Shown piece after piece: positions 7,285 through 15,056 of a stretch of 64,000 nt of DNA (the stretch's first letter is position 1; each line of letters opens with the position of its first letter). The notes beneath the pieces are model-generated. The model was not told where the DNA came from and did not search any database. It saw nothing but the letters and a program-made list of their open reading frames with translations. The DNA is taken from positions 2,165,001-2,229,000 of the forward strand of contig NZ_UGHY01000002.1 of assembly GCF_900450995.1 (NCBI RefSeq), in the 5' to 3' direction. A program made the translations under genes and the position numbers. Source of the DNA: Haemophilus parainfluenzae. GTDB taxonomy: Bacteria > Pseudomonadota > Gammaproteobacteria > Enterobacterales > Pasteurellaceae.

Positions 7285-7941
7285 TTAGAAGTCGATTTTG
7301 ACTGCTTTTGGATTAAAGCCTCGCAAGTGTTTTAATACACGCCAGTTTGTCATTGGGTCTATGTTAAAATCGCTTGTGATGCGGTTTAAGATTTGATTGG
7401 TAGAACGTAACACGCTTAAATATTCGTAAGCCTGTCCGTAGATTTGCCCACTCATGTTCGAGCCTAGAACGTTAAAGGCTCTCTCAATATGTTGGAATGT
7501 GCCGATGCCACGTTTGAAAGCGAACCACAACCAAGCAAGCTGTTGTAATTCATATTCGGTAAATTCAAAGGTGAATTTCTCAGGTTCTGGCAAGGCTAAT
7601 TGCTGTGGTTGAAGTTGATATTTTCCTGTCTTTCTGATTGTCGGTAAAACTTCTGAAGTTACCCAACGTTTTACTTTTTTAGCTTGCTCTAATTTTGAAC
7701 TCAAGACTAATGAATACATTCCACTTTCATTCACGAAGAGAACTTGAGCGCGTTTGTTTACAGTATTCACGATCTCACGTTTCGTTAGGTCGTCAAAATC
7801 TACGTGATCTTTGATCGCTTTATGTGGATTTTTATATTGTAACAATTCTGCAAGCTGAGCTGCTCTAAAAAAGATTTCGTTGTTTTCTACGATGGTTTGA
7901 ATAGGTGTGTTTTCAAAATTGAAAATTGTAAGATTTGACAT
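7285..7941 (-). CDS. Phage antirepressor, Bro-N domain type
   Basis: 218 aa from ATG 7941. The N-terminal Bro-N domain has TIFNFENTPIQTIVENNEIF, LLQYKNPHKAIKDHV and VLFVNESGMYSLVLSSKLEQ, then RWVTSEVLPTIRKTGKYQL. The C-terminal about 95 residues (TEYELQQLAWLWFAFKRGIG to KAVKIDF) are nearly the same as the end of the other antirepressor at 41221. It probably binds or titrates a repressor to favour induction. It is preceded by a C4-like leader, so its expression is likely under antisense RNA control. Confidence 0.85.
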   Translation of the reverse strand: MSNLTIFNFENTPIQTIVENNEIFFRAAQLAELLQYKNPHKAIKDHVDFDDLTKREIVNTVNKRAQVLFVNESGMYSLVLSSKLEQAKKVKRWVTSEVLPTIRKTGKYQLQPQQLALPEPEKFTFEFTEYELQQLAWLWFAFKRGIGTFQHIERAFNVLGSNMSGQIYGQAYEYLSVLRSTNQILNRITSDFNIDPMTNWRVLKHLRGFNPKAVKIDF

Positions 7942-8170
7942 ATTGTAATCCTTGAGTATTTGTTTAAAACAAGCCACTTTCGACAGTGGCGTCGGGAGGT
8001 TCGAAAACCCGCTCAAGGAAAGGGCTGGACTTATTTCCCGAAGGTATTGTATTAGTCGCCCTCCCGACATAGTCAGGATTACGGATATAAAAAAATCGCC
8101 TTTTGGCGATCAATTGAACTATCCGCCTTGAGTTTTAGGTTTCGACACCTTGAGCCGAATAGTAGTATAA
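7942..8170 (-). ncRNA. C4-like antisense leader RNA upstream of the Bro antirepressor
   Basis: On the reverse strand a hairpin with GCTCAAGGTGTCGAAACC in its upper part is followed by ATCGCCAAAAGGCGAT plus T7 (8087-8109), an intrinsic terminator. Downstream, CCTTGAGC and GGTTTTCGAACC (about 7997-8017) are complementary to the two boxes of the hairpin. The block GCGACTAATACAATACC with a GGGAAATA element is shared with the leader at 41100-41150. This is the arrangement of C4 RNAs that repress ant genes. No protein gene is supported here. Confidence 0.6.
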
Positions 8171-8193
8171 GAATTTGGGCTTGTAAAGCGAAA

Positions 8194-8448
8194 TTATTTT
8201 TTAATTGCTTCTGACAAAACGTGAAATAACGTCGGATAAAACTGCTCAACACGCTGACGAATTTCACGCATTTGTTCAAGATTTAAATTCGGCAATCTTT
8301 CGATAATCTGCTGTTGCAAGCTCACTCGTTCAGATTCTTGCGTTTCGCGCACATCACCAATCAATTTATTCAACGCGGCTTCTTCGGTAAGGTTATGGCT
8401 TTTGGCGTATTGTTTAATCCATTCTTGATGTTCTTTACTGACTTTCAT
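8194..8448 (-). CDS. Hypothetical helical protein (84 aa)
   Basis: MKVSKEHQEWIKQYAKSHNL, then LTEEAALNKLIGDVRE and a coiled-coil-like IIERLPNLNLEQMREIRQRV. The start has a good GGAG site. No family recognised; size and N-terminal part resemble small ribbon-helix-helix or antitoxin-type proteins, which is a guess. It is followed leftward by the C4-like leader and preceded by a terminator hairpin. Confidence 0.6.
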   Translation of the reverse strand: MKVSKEHQEWIKQYAKSHNLTEEAALNKLIGDVRETQESERVSLQQQIIERLPNLNLEQMREIRQRVEQFYPTLFHVLSEAIKK

Positions 8449-8472
8449 TTTCTGCTCCTTTAGGTATAAAAA

Positions 8473-8492
8473 AAGCTGTCAAATGACAGCTT
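8473..8492 (-). terminator. Leftward terminator downstream of the coiled-coil membrane gene
   Basis: AAGCTGTCATTTGACAGCTT, an 8-bp stem, followed by TTTTTT on the reverse strand. It separates the membrane/coiled-coil gene from the 84-aa gene. Confidence 0.75.
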
Positions 8493-8564
8493 GAAAGCGA
8501 GAACATCTTAATCCGAAGTATAAGCGGTGTCAAATAAAAAGCGCTGAGAATTTGAGGGAGTAGG

Positions 8565-9836
8565 TTATTCATCATCAATTAATTCTTTTGTTTTCTTTGG
8601 AATGTCATTCACCTCTCCTTTAATACCATCAACAGCTTTATCCAGGCGTTTTCCTACGCCATCGATAATCGTTTCAAGTGGTGTGCTTTTTAAATCTTTG
8701 TCAAAGACTTTGGTTGGATTTATCCCCAAATTATCCACGGCAATTTGCAGAAGTTGCTGATGTAATTTAGGGTCTTGTTCTTGTACTTGTTTCTTATAAC
8801 CTTCAAATGCCATTGCTGAGGAATATTTGTAGTTATAATCCTCCCTTAATCTAAAGAGATAAGCCCGTTCTTTAGCCTTTAACCAGGCGATGACAAGTAA
8901 CGGGATTGTCACAATAGACTTAGCAAGAAATTGTAAAATATTAAGACTGTCTGTTGCACTCAGGCTTGTTGAATAATTGATAAATGAAATAACAGATGTT
9001 GCAACAAGTGAGCCAAGCAAAATTTTATCTACAGCTTTCATTTTACTATCGATATTTTCAGATTGAGTTTTAAACGAACCTGCCATGCTTGCTCGGTTGG
9101 CGTCTTCAATAATCATTTCAATCTCCTCTTTTTGTTTATTGAATAATTTAATCATACCTTCAATATCTTCATGATATTTTTCGATTTTGGGTTTATTGGT
9201 TTCCGCCGTGGTTGCTAATGTCGTGATTTTAGTAAGATTATTTTGTGCGGTGCTTGCATAGGTCGAAATATTGTTACTTAATGTGTCTGACTGTTCGTGC
9301 CACTGGGAAATTTCAGTTATTTGTTCTTGTGCATCGTTATAAGATTTTTTTAGTGTAATCAGAGAGTTTTTTAAATTTTCAAACTCCTTTTTATTCTCTA
9401 CTAACTGTTCTTCAAGTTAGATATGTTCTTCTAAATTCAATTTTGCTTTGGATATATCAGCAGCAATAGCATTGAGTTCTTCTTCTGTTCTTAATTCACC
9501 TTTAACTTCAATTAAATATAATTCCTTGATTGTCATTCTTAGTTTGATTAGAGATAAAATAAATGAATTTACATCATATTCATCCCATTTATTACTCGTT
9601 CTTTTTTTATTAAGGATGCGAATTATTTTTTTAATTAATTGAAGAGAAATATATTTTGCATAGGAAATTTCAAGGGTTTTTCCCGATTTTTCTATTTTCT
9701 CTATTAGGGGGTAAAGTTGCTCTATTTCTTTGATAATTTCGGGTGATTTTATTTCTCCCATCCACTCATAGTCTTTGTTGATTTTTGTATTAATTAAGTT
9801 TTTCAACTCAGTCAGTCTTGCTTTAACGGTTTTCAT
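8565..9836 (-). pseudogene. Coiled-coil and two-helix membrane protein with an in-frame TAA at 9417-9419
   Basis: One reading frame of 424 codons runs from ATG 9836 to the TAA at 8565, interrupted by a single TAA at 9417-9419. The first part (139 aa, MKTVKARLTELKNLINTKIN) is helical. After the stop the frame continues LEEQLVENKKEFENLKNSL as a coiled coil, then about residue 270 on has two hydrophobic helices (ILLGSLVATSVISFIN and IVTIPLLVIAWLKA), followed by FRLREDYNYKYSSAMAFEGY. The stop is identical in copy 2, so it is unlikely to be a sequencing error. Translation may restart at ATG 9155. It is early-operon cargo; superinfection exclusion is possible but unproven. Confidence 0.6.
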
Positions 9837-9897
9837 AGCATTCCCTTTATATATTAAAAAATACTTTGATTGTAAGGTAATTTTTCGGGATAAAAAA

Positions 9898-9917
9898 GCC
9901 CTCGTTTTACGGAGGGC
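9898..9917 (-). terminator. Leftward terminator
   Basis: Reverse strand GCCCTCCGTAAAACGAGGGC, 7-bp stem, followed by TTTTTTATCC. It ends the first short segment of the PL transcript just before the coiled-coil membrane gene. Antitermination would be needed to express the rest of the left operon from PL. Confidence 0.8.
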
Positions 9918-9921
9918 AAAC

Positions 9922-9999
9922 CTAAGGAACCAATTTTATAGGTTGCATAAGTTTTAAGCACTCATGCTCGGCTAACCTCATTTGTTTTATGTTTGCCAT
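9922..9999 (-). CDS. Small ORF (25 aa) at the start of the left operon
   Basis: ATG 9999 to TAG 9922: MANIKQMRLAEHECLKLMQP, then IKLVP. The start overlaps the end of the preceding small ORF and the stop lies just before a strong terminator. It is conserved in copy 2. It may be a leader peptide or a tiny protein; no family known. Confidence 0.3.
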   Translation of the reverse strand: MANIKQMRLAEHECLKLMQPIKLVP

Positions 10000-10161
10000 T
10001 TCAAAGCACACTTCTCTCTATCATTCGCAACGGTTTCACGTGCCGTTGTGTCTCTGTACTTCAAATGTGCTTTGAGATATTTCCCCACTGCGACTAGACT
10101 TTCTGTAACTGTCAGTTTTTCACTGGTCTCATCTTTCAGTGGGTATTCCGTTTACTCTCAT
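9987..10161 (-). pseudogene. Small first ORF of the left operon (about 57 aa, frame break)
   Basis: An open frame with good coding character (SEKLTVTESLVAVGKYLKAH, then RDTTARETVANDREKCALKW) ends at 9987 but has no start codon in frame. ATG 10161 (MRVNGIP) lies in the neighbouring frame and joins it if one C is removed from the CCC at about 10143-10145. The break is present in both copies, so it may be a true lesion, a +1 slip at CCC, or an unusual start. The ATG lies in the stem of a long hairpin (10150-10216). Position suggests an early regulator; function unknown. Confidence 0.4.
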
Positions 10162-10216
10162 TATGTAGGGTAGGGCTTTTAATCTACACGACCGCATAAT
10201 GCCGTTATGAGTAAAC
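10150..10216 (-). promoter_or_regulatory. PL leader hairpin covering the first start codon
   Basis: Two nested perfect inverted repeats: GTTTACTC (10150-10157) with GAGTAAAC (10209-10216), and CATTATG (10159-10165) with CATAATG (10195-10201). In the leftward transcript the ATG at 10161 is inside the inner stem, so the structure could control translation. Sequence is the same in copy 2. Confidence 0.55.
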
Positions 10217-10283
10217 TTCTTGTAATCTGATTTTTAAAGAGCGGCGAGATCTTTGTTTATGTGTATCTCGTTTTGATGGGTGT

Positions 10284-10312
10284 ATGATATAAGATATCTT
10301 ATACATTGTAAA
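10284..10312 (-). promoter_or_regulatory. PL promoter with repressor operator
   Basis: Leftward promoter: -35 TTTACA (10307-10312), 17-bp spacer, -10 TATCAT (10284-10289). The spacer holds a perfect 16-bp palindrome TATAAGATATCTTATA (10288-10303). The block around it (about 10286-10345) is closely similar to the reverse complement of the cI-cro intergenic region (13985-14045), so the same repressor should bind both. It would drive the left operon. Confidence 0.75.
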
Positions 10313-10552
10313 GTGATTTCTTATAGGATTTTATATAAAAATATAAATATTCTTATATTTGATTGATTTTTAAAGAAATAAATTTTCAAGAAATGCATTT
10401 GATCGCTTATTTTTTAACCAGTCATAAAGTAAAGTTTGTATTTTGAAGTGTATTTTTGTGATTTTTGCGATGCAGATCGCAAGTTTTGGTGGCGATAATT
10501 GGTTTAAATTACGGTTGGTTTATTATGACCCTGCCGATAAGGAGGGCGAATT

Positions 10553-10720
10553 ATGAAAAAAGAGTTTAAAAAATGGCTAATCTCGCTGAATTGTGAAGGG
10601 ATTAATAGCTTGGGGATTAATGAGATAGTGTCGCGCGTAGATGAAGAGTTGAGGATTGTACGCGCTAATGAGCAGGAGAGGATTGTGCTAGAGGAGTTGA
10701 TTGCGGAGTTTAAATGTTAA
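10553..10720 (+). CDS. Small hypothetical protein (55 aa) in the immunity region
   Basis: ATG 10553 follows GGAGGG. MKKEFKKWLISLNCEGINSL, then EIVSRVDEELRIVRANEQER, mostly helical. A TTGTAA / TATATAAA promoter like the cI promoter lies about 220 nt upstream within the PL operator block, so it may be controlled by repressor in the same way as cI. The 230 nt in front are AT-rich with no other ORF seen. No family recognised. Confidence 0.6.
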   Translation: MKKEFKKWLISLNCEGINSLGINEIVSRVDEELRIVRANEQERIVLEELIAEFKC

Positions 10721-10726
10721 TAAAAA

Positions 10727-10743
10727 ACCGCCACTAGGGCGGT
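10727..10743 (-). terminator. Terminator of the cI/OLD/D12 operon
   Basis: Reverse strand ACCGCCCTAGTGGCGGT followed by TTTTTTATT, starting at the D12 methyltransferase stop codon. It also lies at the end of the 55-aa plus-strand gene. Confidence 0.8.
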
Positions 10744-11561
10744 CATAAGATAAGATTATCACTGTAAATAACAATTTCAGTCGCTTTCATCTTTTTATTA
10801 GCTGAGTAATTCAGCGCGTATTCACTTTGGCGGTATTGCTGGTAAATTTCTCTAATGTTTGGGTGATTATCATAAGAGACAACCCAATGCATTTTTACCT
10901 TGTCCAACTTTTCTTGAATAGCAACGTGGTCCTTATGTTGGTAATAGTTACGATAAAGCCCTTGCCCTTTTTCATAGTATGGTGGATCTAGATAAATTAG
11001 TGAGTTAGCAGGAATGTTATCATCAAGCGTAGAAAGCCATTCCTCAGTATCAAAGTTTGTAACGTGAATTTTGTTGGCCATACTACCAATTCTTTCTATT
11101 CGCGGAATTAAATCCGCTTTATTAAAACGGCAATCTAGTTTGTAATTGCCAGTTTGATTTAGTCCACCAATAACACCTGCTTTCAAAATACCCGAGCGGT
11201 TGGTGCGATTAAGAAAGAATGCTGCAAAACCATACTCTAAAGGAGAGATATTTTCTTTCTCTTTGAGTATGTTTTTTTGTTTGTGCCACTCTTCAATGGT
11301 TACTTTGGTATCATTGGCCAAGCGGATAAAATCTTCGGTTTGCTCGGTAATAGACTTCCAGAAATAGTAGATGGCTAAGTCTAAATCATTGATGTGAATA
11401 TCGGTACAATAGCCACTAAAGAGTAAATCCAAGGCAACACCCGCCCCACCAGCGTAGGGTTCTACATAGTGTCCATGAAGATTATTTTTTTCAATAATCT
11501 GTTTAATTACTGGGGCAAATTTAGCTTTGCCTCCTGGGTAGCGTAGGGGGGTATGTAACAT
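10743..11561 (-). CDS. D12 class N6-adenine DNA methyltransferase
   Basis: 272 aa. The SAM-binding motif region PLRYPGGKAKFAPVI (5-19) and YVEPYAGGAGVALDLLFSG (32-50, FxGxG variant) precede the catalytic DPPY at 192-195 (IYLDPPYYEKGQG), as in Dam and the MethyltransfD12 family. FFLNRTNRSGILKAG is also typical. It methylates adenine in a DNA site not deducible here. It lies 45 nt downstream of the OLD-like ATPase gene in the same operon as the repressor, so both are likely made in the lysogen. Confidence 0.92.
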   Translation of the reverse strand: MLHTPLRYPGGKAKFAPVIKQIIEKNNLHGHYVEPYAGGAGVALDLLFSGYCTDIHINDLDLAIYYFWKSITEQTEDFIRLANDTKVTIEEWHKQKNILKEKENISPLEYGFAAFFLNRTNRSGILKAGVIGGLNQTGNYKLDCRFNKADLIPRIERIGSMANKIHVTNFDTEEWLSTLDDNIPANSLIYLDPPYYEKGQGLYRNYYQHKDHVAIQEKLDKVKMHWVVSYDNHPNIREIYQQYRQSEYALNYSANKKMKATEIVIYSDNLIL

Positions 11562-11606
11562 TTTTTCTTACTAATGATTTTAGTATTGAGATATTCTATA
11601 CTAAAA

Positions 11607-13217
11607 TTAAAGGCGTGGCCAGCGAGATGTATTGATGCCATAATAATCAGCGAGCTTATAGAAAAGAATATTTACATCTTTAATAAACGCTTTCATCTCC
11701 CTCTCCTCCCAATGGCGAAGAAGCCAATCTTTCATCACTATTGTAAAAAAGCAGCGATAATTCTGGTCATTAAACAATGCTTTAGCTTGCTCCCTGTTAT
11801 AGGCAGAAGCTAAAGCTGATGATTTGGGGTAAATATTATCTCTAGCCCATTCAAAAGAGTATCCTTCTTGCTGAATATATTCATTACACCAAAACTCGTT
11901 ATAAATTTCTTTAGAAAGCAACTCACTCAAATGTTGGAATATGAGCTTTTCTGGACTGACTTGTCCAGGTAAACTAATAATATTATGTTTTAATTCGTGA
12001 GTTCTGCTATCGCCATCTAAAATACAAATAGCTTTTAGTGTATTTGCTGTGAGAACTTCGTCTTTAAATAAGGTTTTTAGATTTTCACAACCAGAATTCA
12101 TCTGAACTAAATGGAAATAATGTCGAATAGATGCGAATTGTTGATCTTTTTCGCTTAATATATCAAAGATAAGATTGATCATCACCCTTGCTTCATTATC
12201 TTCTGAAAATATAGGAAGTTTCTTATCTTTATATAAATTCTGTCTCGTTTCACTATTTAAATGCATTTCGATTTTAAAAATATCAGGGTTTGGCATTATA
12301 GAAACTGAATGATTGGCAGATTTCATTAAATAAGTAATGTTATCTTTAGCTTTTAATGCTTTATCAATCAAATATAGACTATGTGTTGTAAATATAATCT
12401 GTATATTAAAATTTCTTGAAAATTCTCTTAATAGATTTAACAATTTAAATTGTAATGATGGGTGTAGTCCAGCATCCATTTCATCTATAAGTAGTACACT
12501 TGGTTTCTTTTCCGTAACAGATGAATAATATTTGGCAGAGTATAAAGCGTTTAATATAACAAATAAATTATCTTCACCTGCGGAGATTGTGTTCGAATCA
12601 ATTCCTTCTAGATCTGTTTCAAATTCCCCGCGTCTTTTTAACCCTGTAATCTCGTGTGTTGAAATATTTTTTATTGGAATACCCGTTAATTCCTTATATT
12701 TTTGGATTATCTCATTTTGATAATCCTCTGGAAGTATTTTTCGAATATTAGCATAAACATCAATTAACTCACCGATAGGAATTAAGCGAGTAAGTCCTAG
12801 ATAGATTACCGGTGCTTCAGGTAATGATTCTCCAGGTGTAGCATATTTAGGCTTAAGTGAGTATCGAGATGTACTTCTTGCATTATGTCGTCTAAAGCCT
12901 AAAGCATAACCATTATTATATTGAACCCTATAGAGTTCACCTTGTTGCCCTGGAGCAGGATCGTTGTATCTATTATCGCCTTTTGTTAGGTTATTTATTT
13001 TAGGATTTATTGATTGATTTATTCTGGTAATAATGGATAAACATTCTCTTAGCTCTTCAGAGTCTGAGGTTACGCCTTGAAATGAATTGCTAATAATATG
13101 CAATATAGAACTTTTACAAGTTCCATTTGTACCAGAAATAAGATTTATTCCTGGTTTAAATTCCAATCTTATATTTTTTAGCTTTCTATAATGCGTGATA
13201 TTAAGTTCATTAATCAT
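11607..13217 (-). CDS. OLD-like AAA ATPase with TOPRIM-like C-terminal region
   Basis: 536 aa from ATG 13217 (AAGGA site). Walker A GTNGTCKS at 29-36 (the usual last Gly is Cys), ABC-type signature ISAGEDN (211-217), Walker B VLLIDE (241-246), H-switch TTHSLYLID (H279). The C-terminal half has an acidic residue in DNEARVMINLIFD (E342) and ICILDGD (D401, D403), as expected for a TOPRIM nuclease of the OLD/GajA type. The TOPRIM call is from motifs only. It is paired with a D12 methyltransferase immediately downstream and transcribed from the repressor side, the classic place for phage-encoded exclusion genes. Candidate anti-phage effector. Confidence 0.8.
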   Translation of the reverse strand: MINELNITHYRKLKNIRLEFKPGINLISGTNGTCKSSILHIISNSFQGVTSDSEELRECLSIITRINQSINPKINNLTKGDNRYNDPAPGQQGELYRVQYNNGYALGFRRHNARSTSRYSLKPKYATPGESLPEAPVIYLGLTRLIPIGELIDVYANIRKILPEDYQNEIIQKYKELTGIPIKNISTHEITGLKRRGEFETDLEGIDSNTISAGEDNLFVILNALYSAKYYSSVTEKKPSVLLIDEMDAGLHPSLQFKLLNLLREFSRNFNIQIIFTTHSLYLIDKALKAKDNITYLMKSANHSVSIMPNPDIFKIEMHLNSETRQNLYKDKKLPIFSEDNEARVMINLIFDILSEKDQQFASIRHYFHLVQMNSGCENLKTLFKDEVLTANTLKAICILDGDSRTHELKHNIISLPGQVSPEKLIFQHLSELLSKEIYNEFWCNEYIQQEGYSFEWARDNIYPKSSALASAYNREQAKALFNDQNYRCFFTIVMKDWLLRHWEEREMKAFIKDVNILFYKLADYYGINTSRWPRL

Positions 13218-13258
13218 AGATGTCCTTATATTTTTACAATAACTCCTATGCTCCACCG

Positions 13259-13954
13259 CTACAACAACACCGAGTACCAAAACACCTTACCAATTACAGA
13301 TACTTCGTTGAGATCGGCTATCTCGTCGTCGTACTCGTCAGTGTTATAGCTACGGATTTTTATTTGATTGTTTGGCATGTTGTAGAGCAGTTTGATCCGC
13401 AATAGCCCGCCGTGATTAATGGCGTAAATGCTGCCATCGCGAATAGTCTTATTGCCGGTATCGATACCGACGGTCGCGCCGTTTGGAATAACTGGCTCCA
13501 TTGAATTGCCGTCTGCTACCACGCATACCGCATTTTCATACTGTACGCCTTGCCGTCTTAATGTGGCGCGTGAAAAGCGTAGTTTGAAGTTGTTGTAATC
13601 CATAATGTCATCAGCAAAACCATTTCCAGCGGCTAAGCGGATTTCTTGGAAAAGCGGAACTTCTACCTCGTCATCGTTTAATGGCGTATTACGATCCCAC
13701 AAATCAAATGAACCTGTTTCGGCTACGTTTGATTCTATTTGAGTTTGTGCCATTTCTCCTGTGCCATTCAAGAGCCATTCCGGCGAAATTTTTAAAGCCT
13801 TGGCTATTTGCAACCCATTTCTAGGGCTTTTTGTAACTCCGTTCAAAATATTACTGATCGTTACTTGTGATGTCCCAGCTAATGCGGCTAATTCAACTTG
13901 GTTTTTACCCATTTTGTCCATTGCAAACTGCAATCTTTCAGCAAGTGTATTCAT
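13259..13954 (-). CDS. CI-like repressor with S24 peptidase domain
   Basis: 231 aa. N-terminal XRE helix-turn-helix (NQVELAALAGTSQVTISNIL, residues 18-37). C-terminal LexA/CI S24 domain: probable cleavage at A109-G110 (RLAAGNG), nucleophile S151 in DGNSMEPV, general-base K188 in LLRIKLL. RecA-stimulated self-cleavage would give SOS induction. Divergent from cro; its promoter overlaps PR. Confidence 0.93.
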   Translation of the reverse strand: MNTLAERLQFAMDKMGKNQVELAALAGTSQVTISNILNGVTKSPRNGLQIAKALKISPEWLLNGTGEMAQTQIESNVAETGSFDLWDRNTPLNDDEVEVPLFQEIRLAAGNGFADDIMDYNNFKLRFSRATLRRQGVQYENAVCVVADGNSMEPVIPNGATVGIDTGNKTIRDGSIYAINHGGLLRIKLLYNMPNNQIKIRSYNTDEYDDEIADLNEVSVIGKVFWYSVLL

Positions 13955-13989
13955 AAAACTCTCCTTAATCTCCCAATCCTATAAATAAA

Positions 13990-14044
13990 CTTATATAAAA
14001 TCAAATAAGAAATCCTTTACAATGTATAATGTATCTTATATTAT
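13990..14044. promoter_or_regulatory. PR / PRM promoter and operator region
   Basis: Rightward PR: -35 TTTACA (14016-14021), 17-bp spacer, -10 TATTAT (14039-14044), followed by the cro ribosome site. Leftward PRM-like: -35 TTGTAA (14018-14023) and an AT-rich -10 near 13992-13999. Repeated half-sites like TTATACATT / ATGTATAAG occupy the region. It is closely similar to the PL block. Confidence 0.75.
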
Positions 14045-14072
14045 GTATAAGAATTTTAATTAAAGGTGGACT

Positions 14073-14285
14073 ATGAAGAACGAGGCAATCGAAAAAGCAA
14101 TTTCAATTTGCGGTTCTCAGGTAAAGCTAAGTCAAGAATGCGGAGTTTCTCAGGTTTCCGTCAGCTTTTGGCTTAATGGTGGCGGTATTAACGCTAAGTA
14201 TATCCCGCGAATCGTTAAGGCTACAAAAGGCAAGGTTACTGAAAAGCAGATTTTACATTCCTTAGCAAATTTAACTGACAACTAA
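14073..14285 (+). CDS. Cro-like repressor
   Basis: 70 aa, helix-turn-helix protein: AIEKAISICGSQVKLSQECG, then VSQVSVSFWLNGGGINAKYI, a YdaS/Cro-like fold. First gene of the rightward operon, directly after PR with ribosome site AAAGGTGG. Expected to bind the same operators as CI and commit to lytic growth. Confidence 0.85.
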   Translation: MKNEAIEKAISICGSQVKLSQECGVSQVSVSFWLNGGGINAKYIPRIVKATKGKVTEKQILHSLANLTDN

Positions 14286-14333
14286 TTTACTCATATTGGC
14301 GCAAAAGAAAACCATAAAAAAGGACGGGAAATT

Positions 14334-14774
14334 ATGACAATGAAAAAAACCATTATAGAGATGATCGAGAAAGTGCCAGGTGGCAAAAGTGCGGTGGCGG
14401 GATTTCTCGGATTTTCAGAGGCGGAATTAAACAATCGCCTATATCAAACAAAAGGCCAACGATTCAAAAACGAAGAACTGATCGCACTTCAGCTTGAGTA
14501 TGGATGCACTGATTTTATCGATGAATTATGCCGTTTAGCAGGTGGTCGTTTTGTACCAGATGTAGCAGAGGATGAATTAGACAAGGTTGAGCTTGCCAAT
14601 TTACAACTGCACGAGCTTTCCGCTCGAGGCTTGTTATTTGCTGTATTAGAAACAGCGTTAGAAGACGGTGAAATCACTTCGAAAGAAGAAGACAAAATCC
14701 TTCAAGCATTGAGTAAACATTTGGCTGCAACACAACATTCGATTGAATGTGCGATTGTGTTACACAAGAAATAA
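14334..14774 (+). CDS. YmfL / CII-like phage regulatory protein
   Basis: 146 aa. TIIEMIEKVPGGKSAVAGFL, then GFSEAELNNRLYQTKGQRFK, is the N-terminal pattern of YmfL/CP76 (phage regulatory protein CII) proteins, followed by a helical C-terminal part. ATG 14334 is followed by a second ATG two codons later. Contains an uptake signal (14388). Probable regulator of establishment of lysogeny. Confidence 0.8.
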   Translation: MTMKKTIIEMIEKVPGGKSAVAGFLGFSEAELNNRLYQTKGQRFKNEELIALQLEYGCTDFIDELCRLAGGRFVPDVAEDELDKVELANLQLHELSARGLLFAVLETALEDGEITSKEEDKILQALSKHLAATQHSIECAIVLHKK

Positions 14775-14822
14775 AAAAGCCACGGCGGACACCGAGGCAA
14801 TTTCAGTATAGGAATTATTTCT

Positions 14823-15056
14823 ATGGAAAATATTAATCCAAACGAAAAAACAAGTCAAACACAATCAGCACAGATTTTAAAAGCACTCAAAAACGGCGAG
14901 AGATTAACGCATTTAGACGCAGAAAAGCGCTTTAACTGCTTACGTCTTGGCGCTCGTATCTACGACCTTAAAAAACGTGGTCACAACATCATCAGCAAAA
15001 TGATTACCGTGCCAAGCGGAAAACGTGTTGCTCAGTATTGGTTGGAGGCGGCATGA
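14823..15056 (+). CDS. Small helix-turn-helix protein
   Basis: 77 aa. TQSAQILKALKNGERLTHLD, then RFNCLRLGARIYDLKKRGHN, and ITVPSGKRVAQYWL, the usual pattern of the small phage HTH_39-type domain. Its stop overlaps the next start (ATGA). Possible DNA-binding accessory to replication; role unknown. Confidence 0.75.
   Translation: MENINPNEKTSQTQSAQILKALKNGERLTHLDAEKRFNCLRLGARIYDLKKRGHNIISKMITVPSGKRVAQYWLEAA

Noticed and set aside
9982..10173. Plus-strand ORF of 63 codons in the PL leader region
   Set aside because: Opposite to the leftward transcript from PL and overlapping the better coding frame 9987-10161; no ribosome site.
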